Assembly: GCA_935421135.1 (NCBI GenBank)
Contig: OW285188.1
Span: 1,013,001-1,077,000, forward strand
Source: Bugulina stolonifera
Lineage: Eukaryota; Bryozoa; Gymnolaemata; Cheilostomatida; Bugulidae
Length of the DNA: 64,000 bases
Direction: 5' to 3'
The first letter of the stretch is position 1. Every line of letters begins with the position of its first letter. The translations under genes were made by a program, and so were the position numbers. Shown here piece after piece: positions 11,291 through 20,929 of this stretch. A model generated the notes under the pieces. The model made no database searches, was not told where the DNA came from, and was given only the letters and a program-made list of their open reading frames with translations.

Positions 11291-11734
11291 TCATATTTGT
11301 AATCAACCGAGGTAATACTTTACTAGAGTGTTGTTGCAGCTAATGAAAACAACACGTGAATATAGTTAACTAATAGTTTAGCAACACGAATATATTTTAA
11401 CGAGTTCGATCCCAGTGTACAGTAAATCGCCTGGTTAGGAGATTTATCATGGCAATTTATCGCCGCAACAAAATCTCCTAGAGTAGACACAAAATCTCCA
11501 GGATTAATTAACTGGAGTTTTGTGGTCAAGATACAAAGTATATAATATAAATCTTTGGCTATAAATTGCCTGAATGGGACCATGATTCGTTCAAATGATT
11601 TATCGCCAAAATAGATCTCTTAGTGTAAATAAAGCTGTCTGGGTATTTTGTAGCTTGACCATAAAATTGCAGAGATTAATCTTGTACTTTCATTAGATGA
11701 TTTTTGTTGAGGCAATAAATCCCAGGATAAATAG
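11291..11734. other. Non-coding stretch
   Basis: The words AAATCTCC and TTTATCGCC recur in both orientations within 11420-11620 but no element border was found. A minus-strand open frame (11323-11583) has no recognisable domain. Confidence 0.35.
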
Positions 11735-12165
11735 TGTAGTGAAACTATAACAGGTGCTCTTTGACGCAATGCGCCTGGCCATCTGGCTGAGTGCAGTTGT
11801 ACCGTTGCGCTCTTTGACCCTTGGCTTTGCGCCGGGCGCGGCACAATGTGTGGGCAGATTCGTCTGCTGCACAGTTTGTGTTTGACTCTTGGCGTAGACA
11901 GTTGAGTTTATTTTTGTATCTAGATCTAGTAAAACATGTATTTAAAGATTGAAAGGAAGCTAATAGGTAAGAAGCTAAAAGGAAGCTAATATTATTTGAT
12001 TATAGTAATGCTTCTTTTGCTAAAACGTACATGCTGTTTTATTGTTGTTCCTTTTTTTGTCCAGTCTTGACGGTGTCATTTTGCCAATAAGAATAATAAA
12101 ACTTGGTAAAATAAAGATATCAGTGAAGATTCACGCTAAACCCAAGAATACACAGTTTTACTATA
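11735..12165 (+). mobile_element. BEL/Pao solo LTR (copy 2)
   Basis: This 431 bp copy of the BEL LTR runs from 'TGTAGTGAAACTATAAC' to 'CAGTTTTACTATA' and is bordered by the perfect repeat AATAG at 11730-11734 and 12166-12170 (AAATAG if the final A of the LTR is counted with the target). It has the same length as the 3' LTR of the full element at 25452. No internal sequence adjoins it. Confidence 0.9.
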
Positions 12166-12256
12166 AATAGCTTAGTGCAAATTCCCCATTTCACTTTCTA
12201 CTTACTGTACACATCCTATTCAATACACTGTTTTACACTAGAATGAACCTGTAGAC
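12166..12256 (+). repeat. Old gypsy-type LTR fragment, left part
   Basis: The stretch 'TATTCAATACACT.TTTTACAC' and its surroundings match the LTR of the deleted gypsy element at about 29325-29380. The matching remainder lies across the hAT insertion at 13772-13830. It is the substrate into which both the BEL LTR and the hAT inserted. Confidence 0.6.
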
Positions 12257-13771
12257 CAGAGGTGCCCAAATGTTTCTCACCGTAGGCCAATATTGAATGT
12301 CTCAGAATTTTGGTGGGCCAAAAATTTTACGCTGATATGAAGTGAAGTTGTATATGAGTATCAGAATATACATGCACATGTAACATAATAGTATTATTGT
12401 TAGAGGGTTTGGCTATTTTTTTTATATAATAATAATAATGTATTTTAAGCAAGGAGTTTATTTTATTTTTGAGCAGTCAGAGATTTGTTTCACATGCATG
12501 AAATTACCAGTCCCTGACTGGGGTTTGAACCCGGGACTTCTACAGGCAGCTATTCGCCTAGCACAGTGAACAGAACATGCTACCACAACACCAGCTCAGC
12601 AACCTTAAAAAAGGAAGCTTCACCAGTGAGCAGTAGACATACTCTGAGCTAGCTGCACACAAGGCGCCCTCTTGCACTTTATAGGATGTCAGTTAGGGGT
12701 TTGGCCATTTTTGTGCAGTTCGCTCATGTCTACTGCTCACTCATTGGTGAAGCTTCATTTTATAAGGTTGCTGAGCTGGTGTAGTGGTAGCACGTTCTGT
12801 TCACTGTGCTAGATGCCGTAGAGCACTCACTGGTGAAGCTTCATTTTATAAGGTTGCTGAGCTGGTGTAGTGATAGCATATTCTGTTTACTGTGCTAGAT
12901 GCCGTAGAGGTCCCGGGTTCAAACCCCAGTCAGGGACTGGTATTTTCATGGTTTTGAAACAAGTCTCCGACTGTTCAAAAACAAAATAAACTCCTTGCTT
13001 AAAAATACATTGTTAAATAGTATTGTTATATTTCACTTACTAAATTTACTTTACACACAGAGCAATGATTAATATGGTTAATGAATTTAAAATATACTGT
13101 ACATGTTGATTATATTAATTAATTATGTATGTACATATAAAGAAGTACTTTGTAAAATTCAGTCTTAGTACGAGCTAGATTCCAATGTGACAAACAAAGC
13201 ATGAATTTCTCAACTATGATGGCCTCGTAATCTGGGTTTGGGGTTTGGGCTAACTCGTATAAGTGATAGAGGTGCTGCTAACTAAGCTATGTTTTTGATG
13301 TGATTCATATTAGAAAATACTGACTCATGTGGGTATGTGAAGGCATATATCGTCAGCCAGGATCTGGCCATTCTTGTTAGTGACAAATTCTCAAGTGCAA
13401 GTGATGTACAGTCTGGCAGCACTTTTGCCGGTGAAAACTTGGTCTTGATTAGCCAATGCTATGGTATGATTAAGAGAAGGTCCTTTAGCTCTAAGGAATT
13501 CCAGCTCTGGTTAACATTTCAAGGAAAGTCACAACTAGGTGAAAGTATAAAATGTTATATGCACATGTCAATTTTGTAATAATATAGAACTACTGTAATG
13601 CAAGTCATCTCTACAGAGAAATACCCTACCTAAAGCTTTCTACACCTGCTTGAATTTTTTGCAAGTCAAAATAGACACAAAAATACCATTTTATAGAGCA
13701 TGCAAGATGGGCCACATTAAATTTGCTGGTGGACCACATTTAGCTCGCAGGCCGCTATTTGGGCATCACTG
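12257..13771. mobile_element. hAT transposon, non-autonomous, inserted in an LTR fragment
   Basis: The left end reads CAGAGGTGCCCAAAT and the right end, reverse complemented, CAGTGATGCCCAAAT. The borders are the perfect 8-base repeat CTGTAGAC at 12249-12256 and 13772-13779. CAG-starting ends with an 8 bp TSD are the signature of the hAT superfamily, and the GGGCCA-rich subterminal regions resemble Charlie-type elements. The 1515 bp interior holds an inserted SINE pair (12403-13015) and an 80-codon open frame (13337-13579) with no transposase motif that I can recognise. Confidence 0.9.
12403..13015. repeat. SINE family 1 inverted pair inserted in the hAT element
   Basis: A minus-strand SINE (tail, then head, about 12403-12680) is followed by a plus-strand one (12715-13015). 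The plus part has A-box matches TGGTGTAGTGG at 12777-12787 and a near match at 12863-12873, because an 80-90 base head segment is duplicated, and a B box GGTTCAAACCC at 12916-12926. The pair as a whole is bordered by AATAGTATTATTGTTA (12387-12402) and AATAGTATTGTTA (13016-13028), a 13-16 base target duplication as expected of LINE-driven insertion. Confidence 0.75.
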
Positions 13772-13830
13772 CTGTAGACTGCAGTAGTGCCGATTAAAGA
13801 GGTTATGTCATGTATGGTGTATGTTATGTC
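13772..13830 (+). repeat. Old gypsy-type LTR fragment, right part
   Basis: The phrase 'GCAGTAGTGCCGATTAA' continues the LTR match interrupted by the hAT element; compare 'GGAGTAGTGCGGATTAA' near 29381. It ends at the gypsy insertion site. Confidence 0.55.
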
Positions 13831-13834
13831 ATAT

Positions 13835-14509
13835 TGTAATGGTACGCACAGTCGTCTCCTACACCTGACACTCATTATTATGTGTGCTTACATGTATATA
13901 TCTGCTTGCATTCTACCTTGTGTAACTTCTATATCATTGTATATACTTGTAAGATTATTACTAAGTCTTTTAGTGCCTTTTATACCCATGTACAGAGGCC
14001 CGACCTTTCAGAATTACTTGATATTTATTTTGTACATGAATTGGATCATTATAAGCAACTTTTGTAAAACCCGACCCATTTTGGGTCGGCCGTCGGGCTT
14101 CCGGCGGCCATGTTGTTGCGCAACTCTTGGACGACCCTATGTCGTCTTTTCCCGACACTACGTCGGGCGGAAGTCCTTATACTATATAAAGGGCATTGTT
14201 TCACTGTTCATTGTCTCAGTCTTCACTTGGCTTTCAATAAAGACACATTTATACTTGATACAGAGACTTTCACTTCCTTTTGTCAGGTCATTCGCTTAGC
14301 GAACCGCCTACTAGGTCGGATCACTCTCTTTCAACGTATAGTCTGAAGGTCAGACTTGGGACTAGATGGGTCGTCTCTGGTAGTTATTGGGCTACTGAGA
14401 CCGCTCGATCTTTCATGTAATGAGAAGGCCTAGCACCACTCATAGGCACTTCAGTTTTGGGTCGGTAGTCGTCCAAGGACGACCGCACGAAATACCAGAA
14501 ACCATTACA
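13835..14509 (+). repeat. gypsy 5' LTR
   Basis: A TATA box TATATAAA lies at 14183-14190 and a polyadenylation signal AATAAA at 14236-14241, the usual order in an LTR. The 8-base ends are perfect inverted repeats. Confidence 0.95.
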
Positions 14510-14510
14510 T

Positions 14511-14529
14511 TGGTGGCAGCGGTGGGATT
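14511..14529 (+). promoter_or_regulatory. Primer binding site, tRNA-Leu type
   Basis: TGGTGGCAGCGGTGGGATT, one base after the LTR, is complementary over 19 bases to the 3' end of animal tRNA-Leu (AAG/TAG type, ending ...AATCCCACCGCTGCCA plus CCA) as I recall it. It would prime minus-strand DNA synthesis. Confidence 0.8.
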
Positions 14530-14764
14530 CTAGGGTCGTACTCTTACAGTACGAAGCGAAGGAAGGTGACCTCGGCCTCGGGAAAACCCGACCAACCTCA
14601 CTCTTCAATACTTCTACGGCAATTAAGGACTCGGACCCGGGAACCCTTTTACGAGAAGGTGACAAACGCTAAAGTGTACCCTTAATTCTCGTGGTTCCGC
14701 TGGATGTAGCCCGACCTATGCCAGATCTTCAACTAAAGACCGACCTCGGATCCAGAATAGATTG

Positions 14765-16132
14765 ATGGTACTCAGTAGCCGACTAGGCCGAGCCGGCCTA
14801 CCCGTCTCCTCAGACAAACCACTTATTACCATGACCCATAACTCAGAACACCCGGACTCGGGTAAGAAACCGACATTCAACGGAGCAGGAGACGTGAACT
14901 TCTTCATTGAGAAGTTCAGACATACAGCTCAAACCCATGGCTGGAACCCCCGACATAGCCTCCTACACCTCCGTGAAGCCCTTCAAGGATCCACTCGGGA
15001 CCTCGAACAAGCCGACACAGTCAAATCTATCTTTCTAACCGTACAGAATCAGTACGGCCTGACGGCCTCGGCCGCCCGACGACAGATCAAGTTCCTCGAA
15101 CAAGGACCGCATCAATCCCTCCAGGAACATGCCGACCTGATTAACAAATTAATAGTCGTCGGATACCCTGAGATGCCCGAGTCGACCTTGGAGCAATGGT
15201 CGACTGAGACATACTGCAGGACCCTGAACGACACCTCCTTGATGGAACACTTAATGATCACCAAACCAACTACCCTGGGGCGAGCCATTAGAGACAGCCG
15301 CGCATATTACGCAATCTGCAAACAATCAACAGGGGCCAGGACCCAAGGACCAGTCACCTGTGCTAAACAATCAATCAAACCACATGCAGAAGACAAACCG
15401 GGCCGCTCTAAGAAAGACAGGCACACTCAGAATGGAGCCCTTCCAAACTCAGGAGATGGCTGGACACCCGTGAGACGCCGCCCACACAAGAATACATATC
15501 GACGGACACAGCCGGTTCCCTTGGCAAACCGGTTTCACGCTCTGGAGGCCACAGAGCCTGCACCCACTGGCCATTATTTGGAGGGAACAGTGGCCGGACG
15601 GCCGACCCAGTTTTTGGTCGACACGGGTAGTAGCACCAATTTGCTGAACAAGAAGGTCCACGACCGACTACCCCATAGCAAGAAGAGGAGAATGCGACAG
15701 ACAAAGTCGAATGGCCTGATGGCCGACGGGTCCCCTCTTCCCTTTGTAGGAGAAACTACACTACCGGTGAAACTTCCCGGACTTCCCCCGACCGAGGAAG
15801 ACTTCTTGGTTGGGAAGATACATGAGGACGCCATCATGGGGCTTCCCTACCTACACAAAAACGAGTGTACCCTAACTTTTCGGGATCCTCAAGTCATCAT
15901 GCACGGCAAACGCATCCCATGTAAAGACCGACACGGGCGACTCCTCCCCGGTCGGGTACAAACTGTACGACGAGAAGACATACCACCCCACTCCGAGGTT
16001 ATCTTCCAAGGGCGCCTCACGACCCCTACCGTACCAACCACAGGACTTGTAGGACCTGTCAAAAACGGACCCTGTTGGCAAACAGCATCGGTGACACTGA
16101 CCACGCCGGACAGCTCCCTGTCCGCTGTATGA
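14765..16132 (+). CDS. gag: gypsy gag and aspartic protease frame
   Basis: The first in-frame ATG is 14765; another at 14831 is also possible. The N-terminal two thirds ('FNGAGDVNFFIEKFRHTAQT' onward) resembles a gypsy capsid domain, which would package the RNA in cytoplasmic particles. I see no CCHC zinc knuckle; a basic stretch (residues about 195-245) stands in its place. A retropepsin follows: active site 'FLVDTGSSTNLL' with the aspartate near residue 286, and 'AIMGLPYL' near residue 360, where the family has its hydrophobic-Gly motif. The frame ends at 16132, overlapping the pol frame, which lies one base back (-1). Confidence 0.85.
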   Translation: MVLSSRLGRAGLPVSSDKPLITMTHNSEHPDSGKKPTFNGAGDVNFFIEKFRHTAQTHGWNPRHSLLHLREALQGSTRDLEQADTVKSIFLTVQNQYGLTASAARRQIKFLEQGPHQSLQEHADLINKLIVVGYPEMPESTLEQWSTETYCRTLNDTSLMEHLMITKPTTLGRAIRDSRAYYAICKQSTGARTQGPVTCAKQSIKPHAEDKPGRSKKDRHTQNGALPNSGDGWTPVRRRPHKNTYRRTQPVPLANRFHALEATEPAPTGHYLEGTVAGRPTQFLVDTGSSTNLLNKKVHDRLPHSKKRRMRQTKSNGLMADGSPLPFVGETTLPVKLPGLPPTEEDFLVGKIHEDAIMGLPYLHKNECTLTFRDPQVIMHGKRIPCKDRHGRLLPGRVQTVRREDIPPHSEVIFQGRLTTPTVPTTGLVGPVKNGPCWQTASVTLTTPDSSLSAV

Positions 16133-18858
16133 ACCCCACGGGCCGTACTCTCAGCCTCAAAGCAGGGGCGACCATCGGCACATTCACCGAGGTCCAGACG
16201 GCCGAAATAGAAGCCCCACAGACGACCTCCAAGAAAATCAACGCCTGTACTGTGCGAGAGGTCACAAGCCCTCCAGAACCACCCGATAAGGGGGGTGGAC
16301 TCCTTGAAGACGTGCCGGATCATCTACAGGAATTATACCAAAAGGCCCTTCCACAATGCGACACAAGAGACGAACAACAGAAGTTGAAGGCATTGTTGTG
16401 TCGCTACTCCACGGCTTTTAGCACCAACGAAGATGACCACGGACAAACACACCTAGCCGAACACACCATCCCAGTGGAACCAGGAACTCGGCCTATCCGA
16501 CAACCTCCCCACCGACTCGGGCCTGAGAAAGAGGCCGAGGCTGAACGACAGGCCGAGAAGTTAATCTGTCGGGGTCTGAATGAATCAGCTGAAGGGGCCT
16601 GGAGCTCACCAGTCGTACTAGTAAGAAAAAAAGACGGTACCTGGCGGTTCTGCATCGACTACCGCAAACTGAACGCGGTGACCACCCAAGATGCATACCC
16701 CCTGCCACGGATAGACGACAGTCTAGACGCTTTGGCGGGCAGTAGATACTTCAGCACCCTAGACCTCACTAGTGGATATTGGCAAGTACCTCTGGATGCA
16801 GACGCACAAGAAAAGGCCGCCTTCGTGACTCGGTCGGGGTTCTGGAAGTGGAAAGTTCTCCCCTTTGGGCTCACGTCGGCCCCAGCCACCTTCCAGAGAT
16901 TGATGGAGAAGGTCTTGCAAGGACTGCACTGGAATACATTACTGTTGTACCTGGATGACATCATCGTCATGGCACCCGACTTCGATGCCCACCTAGCCCG
17001 ACTGGAGGAGGTTTTCCAACGTCTTCAGGCCGCAGGCCTCAAACTCAAACCAGGCAAATGTGAGCTTCTGCAGACACAGGTCCACTACCTGGGCCATGTC
17101 GTCCACCGAGACGGCATTTCTACAGACCCAGCCAAAGTACAAGCTGTACAGGAATGTCCCCGGCCTACCAACCTCAAACAGTTGCAAGCTTTCCTCGGAA
17201 TGGTCGGGTACTACAGACAGTACGCATCAGACTTTGCCAAGACCGCTCGACCCCTACATATCCTCACCTGTAAAAACTCGGTTTGGCGTTGGACAGGGGA
17301 GGAAGAAGCAGCTTTTGAGGATTTGAGGTCTCGGCTCCTTCAAGCACCTGTGCTGGGCTACCCCGACCCCCGCCTATCCTACATTCTGGATACAGATGCT
17401 AGTAACGAGGCCGTGGGAGCCGTTTTGTCCCAAGTACAGGGCGGACAAGAACGAGTTATTGCCTACTACGGCAAAACACTAGACGCTGGAGAGCGCAACT
17501 ATTGCGTCACCCGCAGGGAACTACTGGCAGTCATCAAGGCCGTCAAACATTTCCGGCCCTACCTCTATGGACGATGGTTTTGGTTACGTACCGACCACGC
17601 TTCCCTCTGGTGGCTCAGTCAGAGGAAGGAACCTTCTCACCAGGTCGCCCGGTGGCTAGAAATACTCGCCGAGTTGGACTACCTTCTAGAACATCGAGCT
17701 GGAAACCGACACGGGAACGCCGATGGCCTGAGTCGAAGTGCCTGTGCCCCTTGCAAACAATGCAAGAGAATAGAAGAAAGAGATGGCGGACCCAGCAGAA
17801 TTTCCCCCCTAGTGTGCACACTGCGAGCAGTCGACCGGCTGCCTCAACAACAGTCTCAGGACGACCCCACCATGGCACTGATATATGCCTCCATAAAGGA
17901 AGGTACCATGATAGACCCCCTGACCCTGGAGCAAGGGAGCTCTGAACTAAAGCATTGGCATGATCGGCAGGGTGCCATGTGGATCAACGACCAAGGAGTC
18001 TTACAAATACGTGTCATCCGACAGAGTCGAGATGAGTGGGTCGCCCTCTGCCCCTACATGATACGCCAGAATGTCATCTGGCAGACACATAGCCTTGCAC
18101 ACGCTGGAGTGCAAAAGACACTAAGCCGACTCACCCTACGCTGGTATTGGCCGGGAATGCAGAAAGACGTTCGCGAAGCTGTCTCCACATGTGAGGTCTG
18201 TCAAGCCGCCAAAAACAGTCGGCTCTCCTCCAATCCCAATAGGCGACGGATGTACGCCGGACGCCCCTGGCAGAAAGTAGCCATTGACCTCGTTGGGCCA
18301 CTACCCCAGACGCCTAGAGGAAACCGGTGGATACTAGTACTGATAGATCACTTTACTCGGTGGGCTGAGGCAGTCGCTCTGCCCGACGCCACGGCACCCA
18401 CAGTCGCCACTACGCTGGACGAACAAGTGTTCAGTCGATCCGGGCTACCCGAACAAATACACACGGACCAAGGAGCTCAATTTCAGTCGCGACTAATGGT
18501 CGAACTATGCAGCCTATGGAAAGTACACAAGACCAACACTACTCCCTACCACCCCAAATCAAATGGCCTAGTAGAAAGGGGAAATAGGACCTTGGGAGAC
18601 GCCCTCCGGGCCGCACTCATCAGAGAGGATACTACTGACTGGGATCTCCTTCTGCCCTCACTTATGAGGACTATCAGGGCCACCCCACATTCTGTCACAA
18701 AAGAGACCCCCAACTTCCTCATGATGGGACGAGAGTTACGCTTACCGGATGACCTACGGTATCCACAACCTCCTCTACCCGACACTACGCTGCAGGAGTA
18801 CACACAAGAGATGCGCCAACATATGGCCAACGCCCATGATATCCTACGAGAGAATTAA
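16075..18858 (+). CDS. pol: gypsy pol frame: reverse transcriptase, RNase H, integrase
   Basis: This long open frame lies -1 to gag and overlaps it by at least 58 bases, so it is probably read by frameshifting; there is no ATG at its start and the open frame extends further upstream. Reverse transcriptase motifs: 'KKDGTWRFCIDYRKLNAVT' and the catalytic 'YLDDIIV' (Tyr at residue 292). RNase H: 'DTDASNEAVGAVLS' (about 439), then Glu in 'RRELLAVI' and 'TDHASLWWL'. Integrase: an HHCC zinc site ('HSLAHAG...CEVCQ') and the catalytic triad Asp738, Asp798 and Glu834 (D-59-D-35-E). All catalytic residues are present. The frame ends in a TAA at 18856-18858, but the same frame stays open afterwards into the integrase C-terminus, so this stop looks premature. 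Confidence 0.95.
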   Translation: MANSIGDTDHAGQLPVRCMNPTGRTLSLKAGATIGTFTEVQTAEIEAPQTTSKKINACTVREVTSPPEPPDKGGGLLEDVPDHLQELYQKALPQCDTRDEQQKLKALLCRYSTAFSTNEDDHGQTHLAEHTIPVEPGTRPIRQPPHRLGPEKEAEAERQAEKLICRGLNESAEGAWSSPVVLVRKKDGTWRFCIDYRKLNAVTTQDAYPLPRIDDSLDALAGSRYFSTLDLTSGYWQVPLDADAQEKAAFVTRSGFWKWKVLPFGLTSAPATFQRLMEKVLQGLHWNTLLLYLDDIIVMAPDFDAHLARLEEVFQRLQAAGLKLKPGKCELLQTQVHYLGHVVHRDGISTDPAKVQAVQECPRPTNLKQLQAFLGMVGYYRQYASDFAKTARPLHILTCKNSVWRWTGEEEAAFEDLRSRLLQAPVLGYPDPRLSYILDTDASNEAVGAVLSQVQGGQERVIAYYGKTLDAGERNYCVTRRELLAVIKAVKHFRPYLYGRWFWLRTDHASLWWLSQRKEPSHQVARWLEILAELDYLLEHRAGNRHGNADGLSRSACAPCKQCKRIEERDGGPSRISPLVCTLRAVDRLPQQQSQDDPTMALIYASIKEGTMIDPLTLEQGSSELKHWHDRQGAMWINDQGVLQIRVIRQSRDEWVALCPYMIRQNVIWQTHSLAHAGVQKTLSRLTLRWYWPGMQKDVREAVSTCEVCQAAKNSRLSSNPNRRRMYAGRPWQKVAIDLVGPLPQTPRGNRWILVLIDHFTRWAEAVALPDATAPTVATTLDEQVFSRSGLPEQIHTDQGAQFQSRLMVELCSLWKVHKTNTTPYHPKSNGLVERGNRTLGDALRAALIREDTTDWDLLLPSLMRTIRATPHSVTKETPNFLMMGRELRLPDDLRYPQPPLPDTTLQEYTQEMRQHMANAHDILREN

Positions 18859-19126
18859 TCCCTGGTACGAGCTCAAGAGCCACCATCCACCACACACTTC
18901 CGCGAAGGAGATTTAGTGATGATGGCCAATTACCGACGACAAAAAGGGGAAAGTCCCAAGTTACAACGAAAATTTCTAGGCCCCTACGAGGTCAAGAAGG
19001 CATATGCAAACCACTCCTACTTAATAGAATGTCAAGGACAGAGCTCAGTGCAGAGCGGAGAGCGGCTCAAGCTGTTTAAACCCTGTCCATATCCCATGGG
19101 CCAGATCCCCGGAACAAGAGAGCTGG
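18859..19126 (+). pseudogene. pol: gypsy integrase C-terminal segment after a premature stop
   Basis: In the same frame as pol, directly after the TAA at 18856, the frame reads on through 'FREGDLVMMANYRRQKGESP' and 'RKFLGPYEVKKA', the GPY/F-type motif of Ty3/gypsy integrase C-termini that helps bind DNA. It is cut at 19126 by the 5' LTR of the BEL element. The stretch would be made only with read-through of the stop, and even then would be truncated. Confidence 0.85.
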
Positions 19127-19541
19127 TGTAGTGAAACTATAACAAGTGCTCTTTGACGCAATGCGCCTGGCCATCTGGCTGAGTGCAGTTGTACCGTTGC
19201 GCTCTTTGACCCTTGACTTTGCGCCAGGCGCGGCGCGATGTGCTGCACAGTTTGTGTTTGACTCTTGGCGTAGACAGTTGAGTTTATTTTTGTATCTTAA
19301 TCTAGTAAAACATGTATTTAAAGATTGAAAGGAAGCTAATAGGTAAGAAGCTAAAAGGAAGCTAACATTATTTGATTATAGTAATACTTCTTTTGTTATA
19401 ACATACATGATGTTTTATTGTTGTTCCTTTTTTGTTTCCAGTCTTGACGGTGTCATTTTGCCAATAAGAATAATAAAACTTAGTAAATAAAGATACCAGT
19501 GAAAATTCACGCTAAACCCAAGAATACACAGTTTTACTATA
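19127..19541 (+). repeat. BEL 5' LTR
   Basis: Runs from 'TGTAGTGAAACTATAAC' to 'CAGTTTTACTATA'. The ends form an imperfect inverted repeat (TGTAGTGAAACT against TATAGTAAAACT). AATAAA occurs near its 3' end. No TGG-starting primer site was seen just inside it. Confidence 0.9.
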
Positions 19542-20929
19542 GTCAAGACTATGCTGAAACAGATGTACATGTATATAGTCAGTCAAGCAAGATATACCGA
19601 CAACGATATACCCACACTGTAAAGAGAGCGACGACGCTGACCTAATCATAGAGCAAAAGCCACTCGTCTACCAGCTAAGTCAAATAAAGAACATTGAGTA
19701 AATGACTTGTTCCATGACAATTAGTAGTGAGATAAAACTTACTCGTCATAATAATCTGAAGTTTGCGACATCATAAAATATAGATCTAACATTCTCGACA
19801 ATTAAGTATACTAGTATTATGTATCACTGCTGCACACTAAAATAATAACGAAGTGTGTTTGATATCAGTCTCCACTACAAACTGTCACATTAAATAGTTT
19901 ACGTCTGTCAACAAACATAAGCAGTGTATACCACTTCTATTAACATATTAAATAGTATCGAAAGTAGTCACATAAATAGAACAGCTCAGCTGTATATATA
20001 TATAAACAGCTGTCTTGAAGAACAGTAGAAGTCACACACCACATAGTATATTGTTATTGTGGCTATTTCATTACAAACTGTATTATTATTTTTGTGTACA
20101 AAAATTAGTTTTTTTTTTGTTCAACTTGTGGCAAGTAGACAACCAAGTTGAAGACACAAGGTGTGCTGTAGACGGATTTTGTTCGCAAGTCTTGCCGGTC
20201 TTGCTGGCGTTGAGTCGGGTGGGGATCTGCGCGACGGTGCAACTGCACTTTTGTGAGCTCTGGCGTTTTTAGATAAGTCGGTGCTGCGTATGCCCTGCAG
20301 TAAACTCTCAGCTCTCAAGTATACATGTGAGCAGCATTAACTTGTTTCATTGTCATTAACCTGCATTTTTGTCTTAGTTGTTGACATCTTATTTTGTGGT
20401 AATATATATTATTGGTTGAACACACATTGGTCACTTTGATATTAGTTCATTTGACACCGTGATTCAAAATTGTTGTATATTAACCATCAACAAAGATTAT
20501 AGATTGTCATTTCGTAGACTGCAGCTTTTGTTTTGAATGGCATTGATACTTGTATATGTAACAGAGTTTATGTTTTCTCCAACAGTCTAGATTGAATTGC
20601 TTGTATTATCCTCTCAGTATTTGAAGGTTTACATTGGTATCAGCTACTACATTTTGTATATTGATACGATAGTTTTCCATCATTGTGCTTAACATTGTAT
20701 GCTTTTTGTGTCAAATTGGATAACATTTGAACATTTTGTGTAAACAGCTCTAGCCATTGAACACTATTCCTGGTTTATGATATTGTAACGCATTGCAATA
20801 CATTTTGGCAACAAGTAATATCGTATTTGTTGGTTTCTTCTATTATCATCGTGTAGTATTTTGTCTTCGTTGGTTTTATCAAACAACCACGGCAAGACGA
20901 ACGACCTCTATTTAGAGACATTGGAATGC
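19542..20929 (+). other. BEL untranslated leader
   Basis: About 1.4 kb between the 5' LTR and the first in-frame ATG of gag. It is AT-rich and without a recognisable domain. A TATATATATATAAA-like run lies near 19990-20005. A shorter open frame (20015-20272) has no motif. Confidence 0.6.

Noticed and set aside
19542..19600. BEL primer binding site
   Set aside because: No TGG-starting 3' tRNA complement was found next to the 5' LTR; naming one would be guesswork.
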